Source of the DNA: Pseudomonas chlororaphis
Lineage (GTDB): Bacteria; Pseudomonadota; Gammaproteobacteria; Pseudomonadales; Pseudomonadaceae
Length of the DNA: 64,000 nucleotides
Reading direction: 5' to 3'
NCBI RefSeq assembly: GCF_003731765.1
Contig: NZ_MOAL01000004.1
Coordinates: forward strand, 1,922,001-1,986,000
Shown here: positions 42,252 to 50,707 of the stretch, piece after piece
Numbering within the stretch: position 1 is the first letter of the stretch
Layout: each line of letters begins with the position of its first letter
Made by a program: the position numbers and the translations under genes
The notes under the pieces: generated by a model
Databases searched by the model: none
The model's input: only the letters and a program-made list of their open reading frames with translations
What the model was told of the DNA's origin: nothing

Positions 42252-42572
42252 TCAGAAAACTTCGTGACGTGATGCTGCCGCCAGTCTCATGCAGCTAACG
42301 ATTGCAGGTAATCGCTTTGCGCGAGCTCTCGTGCAGTCTGAGCAATTTTCTTGCCCATCCGGTGCCAAGCTGAACTGTGTTTGTTTGGAGATGACTTGAA
42401 GCAACGGCCACAGATAATCCCCGGCAACGCTGAGCTGAATCGTGCGCGCTGAATCTTGGATGCCTTTGTGATGCTGTCTTAGCCAGGCCTTTATAAAGTC
42501 CGTAATTTCATCGGTGGCGCCTGAGGTTTGCTCAGGCATGGCAATCACATCATTCAGCGAGCGCGCTTGCAT
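42252..42572 (-). CDS. Possible small hypothetical protein
   Basis: This is a 106-residue reading frame with GAGG about 5 bases before its ATG. It contains ITDFIKAWLRQHHKGIQDSA and a CSDC pair, and no recognisable domain. It lies in a gene-poor region and could be a real orphan gene or debris of a lost element. Confidence 0.3.
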   Translation of the reverse strand: MQARSLNDVIAMPEQTSGATDEITDFIKAWLRQHHKGIQDSARTIQLSVAGDYLWPLLQVISKQTQFSLAPDGQENCSDCTRARAKRLPAIVSCMRLAAASRHEVF

Positions 42573-42704
42573 CAAGCCTCAGATATTCAGGCGTTTTAAC
42601 CGTATTTTGGGGGATTCATTCAGGCCAATCCCTCGAGGGTTCAGCCTCAATCTGGCGGAAACTCGTAGCGGCCCTAACCTCTCTGTTAGCCTTGATAAAT
42701 AACC

Positions 42705-42743
42705 AAAAAACATAACTAAACTAAATGACTATTTAGTTGAGTT
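42705..42743 (-). terminator. Probable terminator of the AraC-family gene
   Basis: The inverted repeat AACTAAACTAAAT (42714-42726) and ATTTAGTTGAGTT (42731-42743) has one mismatch in 13. Read on the minus strand, the stem is followed by a run of six T (42705-42710). The stem is AT-rich, so its efficiency is uncertain; it could instead be an operator. Confidence 0.4.
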
Positions 42744-42795
42744 ATATTAATTCCCCCGCATTTCTCATCACCACACTCCTCCTCCCATCCCGCTT

Positions 42796-43779
42796 TCACT
42801 TCACCAACCGCACTTCCTTCGAAGGCCTGTAGCCAAAATACGCGCTGTAGCACTTGCTGAAGTGGCTCGGTGAAACAAAGCCGCAGGCGACGAGTACGTC
42901 GACTTGGGACAGTTCGGTGTGTTGCAGCAGTCGGCGGGCTTCGGTGATGCGCAGTTCCAGGTAGTAGCGTTGTGGTGTGGTGCCCAACTGCTCCTTGAAC
43001 AGGCGTTCGAGTTGTCGGCGTGAGCGCCCTACGTAGGTGGCGAGTTGGGTCAGTTCCAGGGGTTCTTCGAGGTTGGCGTCCATGAGTTTCACGACTTCGC
43101 GCAAGGGTGCGCTCAGGCAGATGTTTTCAGTGGGTTTGATGCGCCGGTAGCGGGACTCTTCGAAGGCCAGGATGTCTTCGATGCCTTCGACCAGGGCCTT
43201 GTCGTGCAGGGTTTTGATCCAGTCCAGGGCCATGTGGAAGGCGCCGGAGGGGCTGGATGCGGTCAGTCGGTCACGATCGATGACGTAGGGCTCGCTGCTG
43301 ACCTGGGTGGCTTTGCAGAACTCTGCCAGCGCCGGGCGATGCTCGGGGTGGATGGCGCAGCGGTAGCCTTCCAGCACCCCGGCCCGACCGAGGAACCAGG
43401 CGCCGTTCCATAAGCCGGCGAGGCTGATGCCTAGGTCGGCAGCGGTTTTCAGCAACTGGATAAACAATTCCGAGGCCTTGAGTTCAGTGCGGTAGCCGCC
43501 GCAGATGACCAACAGGTCCAGGTCTTTGATGGTCGCGCCATCGATGCACGCGTCCGGCCGGATGACCAGGCCCAGGTCGCTGATGACTTCGCCCTCATCC
43601 AGGCCGAAGGTGCGCGCAGCGAACAGTTGGGGCCGCAGCAGATTGGCCGTGACTATCGTGTCCAGCATCTGGGTAAACGCCGGCAGGGAGAAATGCTCCA
43701 GCAGCACGAAACCGGCCTGAAGGGTTTGACGAGCGTTGCCAGGCTGCTCATTCAGGTAGCGCAGGTTTTTACCCTTCAT
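42796..43779 (-). CDS. GlxA-type AraC family transcriptional regulator
   Basis: This 327-residue regulator has an N-terminal glutamine-amidotransferase-like sensory domain (about 20-200, with LLVICGGYRTEL and GLWNGAWFLGRAGVLEGY) and a C-terminal AraC DNA-binding domain (about 225-325: LTQLATYVGRSRRQLERLF and VLVACGFVSPSHFSKCYSAYFG). This is the domain pairing of GbdR, CdhR and related amine or amino-acid catabolism regulators. The start could also be a GTG at 43809. Its target is unclear; the nearby polyamine-type binding protein gene is a candidate. Confidence 0.85.
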   Translation of the reverse strand: MKGKNLRYLNEQPGNARQTLQAGFVLLEHFSLPAFTQMLDTIVTANLLRPQLFAARTFGLDEGEVISDLGLVIRPDACIDGATIKDLDLLVICGGYRTELKASELFIQLLKTAADLGISLAGLWNGAWFLGRAGVLEGYRCAIHPEHRPALAEFCKATQVSSEPYVIDRDRLTASSPSGAFHMALDWIKTLHDKALVEGIEDILAFEESRYRRIKPTENICLSAPLREVVKLMDANLEEPLELTQLATYVGRSRRQLERLFKEQLGTTPQRYYLELRITEARRLLQHTELSQVDVLVACGFVSPSHFSKCYSAYFGYRPSKEVRLVK

Positions 43780-43859
43780 GCCGCCGCTAAATTGGCGTCG
43801 TTGGATCACGGTTCAAGCACTCTATTGCGTTGACGAGCCTGCAGTTTGATACGTTTTCC

Positions 43860-44018
43860 ATGCTCACTACCAGCGATGAACAGCCCTCTGCTGCAGTTCC
43901 CCCACAGATACAGTTGCACGCCTTCGAGAAAGACCTGGGCACCGCCCTCCTCGGTCGCAACACTAAACACTTAGCGTGGGAACCTCCCCCAAATCCTGAC
44001 CGTCGCCCCGGCGGATAG
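43860..44018 (+). CDS. Possible small protein
   Basis: This is a 52-codon frame divergent from the AraC-type gene. It contains IQLHAFEKDLGTALLGRN and a Pro-rich tail, and is followed by a GC hairpin at 44026-44046. No ribosome site is clear. It may be a small gene or chance. Confidence 0.25.
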   Translation: MLTTSDEQPSAAVPPQIQLHAFEKDLGTALLGRNTKHLAWEPPPNPDRRPGG

Positions 44019-44064
44019 CCCAAACCGCCCCGCGCAATGCGGGGCGCGTTGCAGGAAAATAGTT

Positions 44065-44090
44065 TTATCCGGAAAAATAATTTAACCGGA
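44065..44090. promoter_or_regulatory. Direct repeat before the TetR gene
   Basis: TTATCCGGA (44065-44073) and TTAACCGGA (44082-44090) repeat at 17-bp spacing in an AT-rich stretch about 75-100 bases before the TetR start. They may be operator half-sites. Confidence 0.35.
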
Positions 44091-44165
44091 CAAGTATTTT
44101 TGCCCGACAGCCAATGCGCTATTCTTGCGGCCTTTCCCCTCCTCCCACGTGCCCAAGGATCTTCA

Positions 44166-44777
44166 GTGAGCGGACTACGCGAACGCCAGAAAGCCCAACG
44201 CCGCCAGGCCATCAGCCAGGCCGCCATCGAACTGTTCGAACGCCAGGGTTTCCAGAGCACCACCATCGAGCAGATCGCCGGCCAGGCCGGGGTTTCCGCG
44301 CCCACGGTGTTCAAGTACTTCGGCAACAAACAGGAAATCCTCCTGGAGATCCTCCGCGAAGCCGATCAGCGTGCCCTGCGCGACACCCGCAGCCTGATTC
44401 CGCAACTGGACGACCCGGTCGACACCCTGTGCTACCTGGAGAAGCTGCTCACCGGTTATGCCCTAGATGTGATGCAACCGGCGCTGTGGCGCGAGTTGCT
44501 GCCGCTGATCCTGTTTGGCGGCGACAGCGAACTGCCGGAAGGCTACCGGGCGATGAACGAGGCCCTGCGTGCGGAAATCAGTGGTTTGCTGCGCGAACTG
44601 CAACAGGCCGGCAAGCTGCGCGCCGACCTTGACGTCGACCTGGCGGCCTACCTGCTCAACGACTACTCCCACCTGCAACTGTTGCGCCTGGTCAGCCAGG
44701 ACCCGCCGGACGTCGAGTCTCACTCCAGCCAGGTGCGGCGCATCACTGCCCTGCTGTTCCAGGGCATGCGCGCCTGA
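44166..44777 (+). CDS. TetR family transcriptional regulator
   Basis: This 203-residue protein starts at a GTG with AAGGA about 6 bases upstream. The N-terminal helix-turn-helix (about 10-55: AISQAAIELFERQGFQSTTIEQIA, GVSAPTVFKYFGNKQEILLEI) is typical of TetR. The C-terminal ligand domain is helical and unassigned. It is convergent with the DUF3237 gene, whose stop lies 8 bases away. Confidence 0.9.
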   Translation: MSGLRERQKAQRRQAISQAAIELFERQGFQSTTIEQIAGQAGVSAPTVFKYFGNKQEILLEILREADQRALRDTRSLIPQLDDPVDTLCYLEKLLTGYALDVMQPALWRELLPLILFGGDSELPEGYRAMNEALRAEISGLLRELQQAGKLRADLDVDLAAYLLNDYSHLQLLRLVSQDPPDVESHSSQVRRITALLFQGMRA

Positions 44778-44784
44778 CCCCGAT

Positions 44785-45273
44785 TCAATAGAAGCGGTAG
44801 CAGCGAATCAGCACCTCGCTGGCGCTGGGGTAATGCACCAGGCCGATAAAGCTGGTGCGCACCAGCCACTCCAGGCGCCCCTTGGGCACCTGGAAACGCG
44901 GGGTGCAGGTGCAGTGATACTGATCCTCGGGCAGCGGCCACTGACCTTGTCGCTCCAGTTGTCGGCCACGCTCGGTGAGGGTCAGCAGCCCCAGGTTATG
45001 AAGATTGATCAGCTCGCCCTGGGTGGTGAGCAAGCTGTAGCGGGCATCCAGCTCCCCTGTGCCGTCCGGGCGCTGCAGATAAAAGTCGGCGCCGCCCGGC
45101 AGGACCTGCCCCTCCAGGTCAAGCCCGGAAAACTCACCGCCAATGATCGAGTAGTTGCTGCGCAGGCCGCCCTGGCTGTCGCCCAGCCTTTGTTCGGGGC
45201 CGATCTCGACGCGCAGGCTCAGGACCCGTTGCAGGTTCGGCGCCACGCCCATGGCCCGGGATTGTCTGTTCAT
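44785..45273 (-). CDS. DUF3237 family protein
   Basis: This 162-residue protein matches the DUF3237/UPF0311 beta-barrel family (GGEFSGLDLEGQVLPGGADF, DARYSLLTTQGELINLHNLG, CTPRFQVPKGRLEWLVRTSFIG). The ATG at 45273 has AGGAG 8 bases upstream; a GTG at 45282 overlaps that site. The biochemical role is unknown. A close paralogue lies at 50171-50638, beyond the binding protein, channel, hydrolase and TetR genes. A strong GC hairpin separates it from the binding protein gene upstream. Confidence 0.88.
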   Translation of the reverse strand: MNRQSRAMGVAPNLQRVLSLRVEIGPEQRLGDSQGGLRSNYSIIGGEFSGLDLEGQVLPGGADFYLQRPDGTGELDARYSLLTTQGELINLHNLGLLTLTERGRQLERQGQWPLPEDQYHCTCTPRFQVPKGRLEWLVRTSFIGLVHYPSASEVLIRCYRFY

Positions 45274-45288
45274 GGCATTCACTCCTGA

Positions 45289-45312
45289 GGGCCCCGGCCA
45301 GTGCCGGGGCCC
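45289..45312. terminator. Strong GC hairpin between binding protein and DUF3237 genes
   Basis: GGGCCCCGGC and GCCGGGGCCC form a perfect 10-bp stem with a 4-base loop. There is no T-run on the minus strand, so it probably stabilises the upstream message or partly attenuates the downstream gene. Confidence 0.5.
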
Positions 45313-45318
45313 GCGGTT

Positions 45319-46422
45319 TCAACGGCTGGTCTTGATCGTGGTCCAGGTACGGGTGCGGATGCGTTCCACCGCCGCCGGCACCGGCTCCAGAGGGAACAGG
45401 GTCTTGAGTGCCGCCTCCGGGACATACATGTTCGGGTTGTTGCGGATCGCCGCATCCACCAGCGCGGTGGAGTCCTTGTTGGGGTTGGGGTAGCCGATGC
45501 GGTTACTGATCAGGGCGATCACGTCCGGGCGCAGGATGTAGTTGATAAAGGCATGGGCCTGCTCGGCATGGGGCGCGTTGACCGGCACCACCATCACGTC
45601 CGACCACATGGGCGCGCCTTCCCTGGGCAAGGCCATTTCCACGTTCACCCCTTTGCCGGCGGCATCCGCCAGTTGCTTGGCCAGGGCCACCCCGCCGGAC
45701 CAGCCCACCGCCACGCAGATTTCGCCGTTGGCCAGGTCCATGCCGTAGCGCGAGGAATTGAAATAGGTGATGTAGGGACGGATCTTGGCCATGGCGGCCT
45801 GGGCCTTGGGGTAGTCCTCGCGCTTCTGGCTGTTGGGGGCCAGGCCCTGGTAATGCAAGGCAATGGGCACGATCTCGTTGGCAGCATCGAGGAAACCGAC
45901 GCCACAACCGGCCAGTTTCGACAGGTTTTCTTCCTTGAAGATCATGTCCCAGGTGTTCATCTGCACGTCCTTGCCAAACACCTGCTGGACCTTGTCGACG
46001 TTGTAGCCGATCAAGGTGGTGCCCCACAGATAAGGCACGGCGTAGCGGTTGCCCGCATCGCCCACGGCTTCCAGGGAGGTCATGAACTGTGGGTCCAGGT
46101 GCGGCCAGTTGGGCAACTGCTGGCGGTCCAGGGGCTGGATCGCCTTGGCCGCGATCAAGTGGCTGATGTTGGAGCTGCTGGGGAACACCACGTCGTAGCC
46201 GGAGTTGCCGGTCAGCAGCTTGGATTCCAGGGTCTCGACACTGTCGAAGACGTCGTACACCGGGCGGATGCCGGTCTCTTGCTCAAAGCTCTTGAGCACT
46301 TCGGCGGGCAGGTACTCGATCCAGTTGTAGATCCGCACCGTGGGTTGCTCGGCCAGGGCCGGAGCAGCCCCCAGCAAACCCAGGGCTACGCCCAACAGGG
46401 TGTTACGCAAATGCTTGTTCAT
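45319..46422 (-). CDS. Polyamine-type ABC transporter substrate-binding protein (PotF-like)
   Basis: This 367-residue periplasmic protein has a signal peptide ending ALAEQ (about residue 24), then VRIYNWIEYLPAEVLKSFEQETG, the characteristic PotF/SpuD start, and YDVVFPSSSNISHLI. AGGAG precedes the ATG. Its ligand should be a cationic amine such as putrescine or a related compound. No permease or ATPase gene lies beside it in the window, so it is an orphan that must use a transporter encoded elsewhere. It is downstream of an outer-membrane channel gene, 38 bases away. Confidence 0.9.
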   Translation of the reverse strand: MNKHLRNTLLGVALGLLGAAPALAEQPTVRIYNWIEYLPAEVLKSFEQETGIRPVYDVFDSVETLESKLLTGNSGYDVVFPSSSNISHLIAAKAIQPLDRQQLPNWPHLDPQFMTSLEAVGDAGNRYAVPYLWGTTLIGYNVDKVQQVFGKDVQMNTWDMIFKEENLSKLAGCGVGFLDAANEIVPIALHYQGLAPNSQKREDYPKAQAAMAKIRPYITYFNSSRYGMDLANGEICVAVGWSGGVALAKQLADAAGKGVNVEMALPREGAPMWSDVMVVPVNAPHAEQAHAFINYILRPDVIALISNRIGYPNPNKDSTALVDAAIRNNPNMYVPEAALKTLFPLEPVPAAVERIRTRTWTTIKTSR

Positions 46423-46460
46423 GGTGCAGGACTCCTACGCGGCCGCGTTGGCACGCGACA

Positions 46461-47795
46461 TCAGTAGCGGTAGGTGAAATAGAGTTCAAGGGCGCTGAAG
46501 GTCTGGTCATCGCCAAACACTTGCTTGGCGGCGGCCAGGGGCTTGACCCAGTTATAGGACAGCGAGGTGTAGAACGATGGCGTCGGGGTCCAGTCGAGGA
46601 ACACCACACTCTCGTCGGCAAAACGCCGATCGCTGACCGGCACGCCCTGGTAGTTTTTTTCGTCGAGCCAGAACTGGTAGTGGATCGCGCCCAGGGTCAG
46701 GGTCTCGCTGACGTGGGTCTTCAGGGAAAACTGCTGGACGTTCTCGTTGCTGTTGAACAACAGGTAGTTGCCCACCACATCCCCCACCAGCCAGGTGCCC
46801 CAGTCGGTAAAGCCCTTGCTCAGCGGGTCCCAGGATGTCTGCCGGTTGTCCGCCAGGTTGTCGTCACCGGAGAAGCTGGCGTAGCGGTAGCCGAGGATCG
46901 GCGTCAGCGGCAGGCCGTTGAAGGCGTAGTCGGCTTGGGCGTACCAGGCCTTGGCGTCGTACTCGGTGCCCTCGCCGCTGCCCCGCTCCAAGGCGTATTC
47001 GCCATTCAGGGTCAGCGCCGGCAGGCCCGGCATCACGGCTTTCAAGGCCCGCAGGTTGTACACCCGCATGCCGTCGCGGCGGGAAATCGTGCTGCCACGG
47101 GGCGCCAAAGAGTCCACCTGCAAGGCCATGGCCCCCAGGGTCACCTGGTCGTCGAGGTTGTAGTCGAGGTTGACCCCGCTCAGGCGGAAATCCCCCAGGT
47201 CGTCGTCGGTGCGCAAGGTGAAGCCCTGGGCCTTGAGCGGGCCGTGGTCCCAGGCGAGGATCGCCGAATCCTTGAACGCGGTGCGCGGGCCCAGCCAGTA
47301 GGCGCCGTCCTTGAGCTGGTCGAGGTTGCCGTCCATGACGATGAAGCCATTGCCCACCAGGTAGTTCTGCCGGCCGGCGGTGAACTTCCACTCGCCGGCG
47401 CGGAACCCGGCGAACAGTTCTTCGGCCGCCACCTTGCCATCTGAGCTGCGGGTGTAGCCGCCGGCATCGCCGTCGCCCAGGGTGGTCGCGGCCACCAGGG
47501 AACCACCGGCCAGCAGGCTGAAGTCCGGTTGCAGGGCGTAATCCAGGGTGATGCCGGGCTTGACGTAGAACTCTTGCCAACTGATGCGGCTGCCACCGTT
47601 TTCACGGCTGCGCTGATCGACTCGGCCGCTGCCGAAGTTCACCTGGCGGGTGGTGAGGGTGGCGCCGCCGACGGTGAGGTTGACCTCGCCCTTGAGGTCG
47701 CCGTCTTCGAAGCTGTAGCCGGCCAGCGCCGTCTGGGCGGCCAGGGGCAAGCCAAGGGCCAGCAGCCCCCGGGCAATACGGGTCGTGGGAAACAT
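46461..47795 (-). CDS. Outer-membrane channel, alginate-export-like beta-barrel
   Basis: This 444-residue protein has a signal peptide (1-25, ending TALAG) and alternating amphipathic strands ending in LELYFTYRY, as in outer-membrane barrels. Sections such as EFYVKPGITLDYALQPDFSL and FTAGRQNYLVGNGFIVMDGN resemble the alginate-export/DUF1302-like porin group. It probably lets the substrate of the cluster cross the outer membrane. GGAG precedes the ATG, and the binding protein gene follows on the same strand. Confidence 0.8.
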   Translation of the reverse strand: MFPTTRIARGLLALGLPLAAQTALAGYSFEDGDLKGEVNLTVGGATLTTRQVNFGSGRVDQRSRENGGSRISWQEFYVKPGITLDYALQPDFSLLAGGSLVAATTLGDGDAGGYTRSSDGKVAAEELFAGFRAGEWKFTAGRQNYLVGNGFIVMDGNLDQLKDGAYWLGPRTAFKDSAILAWDHGPLKAQGFTLRTDDDLGDFRLSGVNLDYNLDDQVTLGAMALQVDSLAPRGSTISRRDGMRVYNLRALKAVMPGLPALTLNGEYALERGSGEGTEYDAKAWYAQADYAFNGLPLTPILGYRYASFSGDDNLADNRQTSWDPLSKGFTDWGTWLVGDVVGNYLLFNSNENVQQFSLKTHVSETLTLGAIHYQFWLDEKNYQGVPVSDRRFADESVVFLDWTPTPSFYTSLSYNWVKPLAAAKQVFGDDQTFSALELYFTYRY

Positions 47796-47912
47796 GGTGG
47801 AGCTCCTGTCTGATTTTTGTTGTTACAGGGCAGTGAAAGGCGACGCAGGACGCCGCCAAGACCGGGCCAGGCCCGCTCGGGTGCAACGCAAAATTCTTAT
47901 GGTGGGTGGGCT

Positions 47913-49175
47913 TCAGCGCCCGAGATGCTCGGCGATGGCCCGCAGCATGCGCACGCTGTCGGCATCGACCTCGCTCACGGCATCGGGCAGTGACGACTGC
48001 TTGACGATCACCACCTTGGAGGCGCGGTCGATAAACAGGTATTGGCCGTGAATGCCGCCGGCCATGAGGGCCTGGCGCGAGTCGTTGAACACGTACCACT
48101 GGCTGCGGTAGGAGGCGCCCGGGGTCCACTGGGAAAACTCGGCGTTGGCCGCGTAGATCACCGGGTCGGCGCCGGCGGCAATGCGCTCGACGGTGTCCCG
48201 GGCCAAGAGTTGCTGGCCGTCGTGGCGCCCCTCGTTGGCCAGCAGACGGCCAAAGCGCCCCATGTCCCGCAGGGTCGCGTTGAAACCGGCACCGGCCACG
48301 CTACGGCCCCAGGGGTCGGCCATGAAATAGCCGTCGCGCTCGCAGCCCAGGCGGCTCCAGATGTTTTGCAGCAGGGCCTCGCAGGGTTGCCCCGAGGCCC
48401 GCTCCATGACCCAGGCCAGGGCCTCGGTGGTGGCGGTGACGTAATGGAAAAAGCCGCCGTGCTCGACGTTTTTCTGCAGGGACGGCAGGTACTGGTAAAG
48501 CGACTCGAAGCGCGCATATTCCGCTGGCGCCGGCTGGAAGCCACAGGCATAGCCGTATTGCGAACTTTCCGAATCGGGGTCGTCGTAGACCTCGCTGTAG
48601 CCCACGCCCACGGCCATGTCGAACAGCTGGCGCAGGTTGGCGTCGGCAAAGGCGCTGCCGGCCAGTTCCGGCACGTAATGCACGGCGGTCAATTGCGGGT
48701 CCAGCAGGCCCTCGCTTACCAGTTGTTCGCCCAGGGTGCCGATCAGCGACTTGGTCACCGAGAACATCACATGCCGGTCCCGGGGGCCTTGGCCATTGAA
48801 GTACCGCTCGAACAGCACGTCATCGTCGCGCAGCACCAGGAAACCGTCGGTGTGGCTGGCGTGCAAGTGCTCCAGCACGCTGATGTCCTGGCCGCTTGTG
48901 CTGCGAAAGTGCACCTGATCGAGGCCCTGGGGCGCCGCGCGCAGCGGGCTTTGTGCGGCGCGCCCGGCTTGCACCTCAATGCTCGGGCGCAGCCGCGCCA
49001 GGTTGCGAAAGCCCCACTGGTTGTACGGCGGGCGCATCCAGTTGTGCCAGGTCACCCGCTGTTCCCGGGGCGCGGGAAAGCCCTGCATCAACAAGGATGC
49101 CGAGGAAACCGGAGTGGATGCCGCGTGGGCCTGGAGGGGGTGGCTGACAGGGGTGGACGAGGTGTGCTGACTCAT
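47913..49175 (-). CDS. Serine hydrolase, beta-lactamase/NylB-like
   Basis: This 420-residue penicillin-binding-fold hydrolase has the S-x-x-K motif S139-V-T-K142 in MFSVTKSLIG, Tyr in the YGYACG region and a C-terminal GGIHGQYLFID in place of the KTG motif. This layout fits 6-aminohexanoate-dimer hydrolase and esterase EstB-type enzymes. No signal peptide is visible; residues 1-40 are polar and Ser-rich. It probably cleaves an amide or ester whose product is handled by the adjacent binding protein and channel. Confidence 0.85.
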   Translation of the reverse strand: MSQHTSSTPVSHPLQAHAASTPVSSASLLMQGFPAPREQRVTWHNWMRPPYNQWGFRNLARLRPSIEVQAGRAAQSPLRAAPQGLDQVHFRSTSGQDISVLEHLHASHTDGFLVLRDDDVLFERYFNGQGPRDRHVMFSVTKSLIGTLGEQLVSEGLLDPQLTAVHYVPELAGSAFADANLRQLFDMAVGVGYSEVYDDPDSESSQYGYACGFQPAPAEYARFESLYQYLPSLQKNVEHGGFFHYVTATTEALAWVMERASGQPCEALLQNIWSRLGCERDGYFMADPWGRSVAGAGFNATLRDMGRFGRLLANEGRHDGQQLLARDTVERIAAGADPVIYAANAEFSQWTPGASYRSQWYVFNDSRQALMAGGIHGQYLFIDRASKVVIVKQSSLPDAVSEVDADSVRMLRAIAEHLGR

Positions 49176-49363
49176 CGGGTTGAACTCGGAAAATGACTCT
49201 GCGTGACAGCAGATGCGCAGAAATAATTAACCAAGACAAATTGTTTAGTCAATAAAATATTTTACATGCGAACGAATTCTTCACCCATTGCGACACAAGT
49301 ACACCTCTGAAAAGACCCGCCAGCGCCCTGCCCCGGATTGCCCGGGGCCAGGCGCGGCCTTTG

Positions 49364-49975
49364 TCAGCGCGGCTTGGCGCCCATCAGGAACATGTCCACG
49401 GCACGCTCCACCATCCCTTGCACCTGGAGCAGATCCAGCGGTGCGGGGGCCTGCTGAAACACCCGAGCGTCGTTTTCCGCGGTCAGCAGGGCAAGGAACT
49501 GCTGCGCACACAGGTGCGGGTCGGCCTGGCGCAGCGTCCCCTGCTGCATGGCCTCAGCCATCAGGGTGGCCAGGCGGTTGACGCATTCGCTGGGCCCCGA
49601 CTCGTAGAACAAGTGGCCAATCTCGGAGCGCCCGGCTTCGGCGATCACCATGCGATACACCGCCAGGGCGGTGCCATCGTTGGTCAGCACCATCAGCATG
49701 CGTTCGCCAAAACGGCTCAGGACCTGCGCCAGTGAGCGATCACTGTCCTGCACCAGGTCCGCCACGGCTTCGGACAAATGGGCGGTGGCGTACACCCGGA
49801 CCACCGCGCCAAACAACTCTTCCTTGGACGGGAAATAGCCGTAAAGCGTTGTTTTAGAACCCCCACAACGCTTCGAGACTTCATTCATGGACGCCCGTTC
49901 GTAACCCATTTCGAGGAAAACGCTGGCGGCGGCCTCGATGATGGCCACCCGACGCGCCTCGGTTCGCATCTTCAT
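49364..49975 (-). CDS. TetR family transcriptional regulator
   Basis: This 203-residue regulator starts at the ATG at 49975 after AGGAG. The helix-turn-helix is at about 10-55 (AIIEAAASVFLEMGYERASMNEVS, CGGSKTTLYGYFPSKEELFGAV), and the C-terminus has the AefR/YbiH-like pattern (YRMVIAEAGRSEIGHLFYESG). It probably represses the hydrolase gene on one side and the divergent DUF3237/DUF3313 genes on the other. Candidate operators lie at 49993-50030. Confidence 0.9.
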   Translation of the reverse strand: MKMRTEARRVAIIEAAASVFLEMGYERASMNEVSKRCGGSKTTLYGYFPSKEELFGAVVRVYATAHLSEAVADLVQDSDRSLAQVLSRFGERMLMVLTNDGTALAVYRMVIAEAGRSEIGHLFYESGPSECVNRLATLMAEAMQQGTLRQADPHLCAQQFLALLTAENDARVFQQAPAPLDLLQVQGMVERAVDMFLMGAKPR

Positions 49976-49992
49976 TGCGACTCCTAAAGTAA

Positions 49993-50030
49993 ACCGACCT
50001 GTACACTTTTTCTTGACAAGACCGGTCGGT
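49993..50030. promoter_or_regulatory. Candidate TetR operators and promoter
   Basis: AACCGACC (about 49992-49999) and the near-palindromic ACCGGTCGGT (50021-50030) carry GACC/GGTC cores typical of TetR sites. TTGACA (50013-50018) between them is a good -35 element for rightward transcription to the second DUF3237 gene. Confidence 0.45.
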
Positions 50031-50170
50031 AAATTAAAACTGCACCGCACTGTACGCTTTAGTCGATAACGACCGCCCGCCATTGTAAAGGGATGTCGCG
50101 GCAGAAGCGCCCTCAGTGCACCCCATAGCCCAGCACCCCACGCCGGCACCCGGCCAGAGGAGTGAACCCC

Positions 50171-50638
50171 ATGCCCACCGCCCAGCTGCGCAAGGTCTTG
50201 ACCCTGATTGTGCGCATCGACAAGGCGCGCCTGCTGGGCCCGTGTCGCGACGGTTTACGCAGCAACAACACAATCCTCGGTGGTGAGTTCCATGGCCACG
50301 ACCTGCGCGGCGAGGTGCTGCCCGGCGGCGCGGACTTTTTTGTCGAGCGTGGCGACGGCCTCGCCCACTTGAGCACGCGCTACAGCCTGCTGACCGACGA
50401 CGGCACCCTGATCAACCTGCTCAACGACGGCTTGCTGGTGCTGGACGCCACGGGCCAGGCGTTGCTTCAGGACGGTTGCTGGCCCCTCCCGCCCCAGCAT
50501 TATCGCTGCCGTTGCAGCCCGCGTTTCCAAGTGCCCCGGGGGCGTTACGAGTGGCTGGAGCAGGACCTGTTTATTGGCCATATCGAATACCTGGAAGCCG
50601 ATGATCTGTTGATCAATGTCTACGCCCTGGATGGCTGA
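50171..50638 (+). CDS. DUF3237 family protein, second copy
   Basis: This 155-residue paralogue of the protein at 44785-45273 shares the blocks GLRSNNTILGGEF, GEVLPGGADFF, STRYSLLTDDGTLINL and CSPRFQVPRGRYEWLEQD. AGAGGAG precedes the ATG. The function is unknown. It is divergent from the TetR gene and followed by a DUF3313 lipoprotein gene. Having copies at both ends of the cluster suggests duplication. Confidence 0.88.
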   Translation: MPTAQLRKVLTLIVRIDKARLLGPCRDGLRSNNTILGGEFHGHDLRGEVLPGGADFFVERGDGLAHLSTRYSLLTDDGTLINLLNDGLLVLDATGQALLQDGCWPLPPQHYRCRCSPRFQVPRGRYEWLEQDLFIGHIEYLEADDLLINVYALDG

Positions 50639-50707
50639 ACCCTGGCGGCCTTAGCGCCGGCCCGCCGTGCATTCCCTGCTCCCTTCTAGCGTCCGAGGAT
50701 CAACCCC

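Noticed and set aside
45289..45312. Strong GC hairpin as a classic intrinsic terminator
   Set aside because: No T-run follows on either strand; it is listed as a hairpin with an uncertain role.
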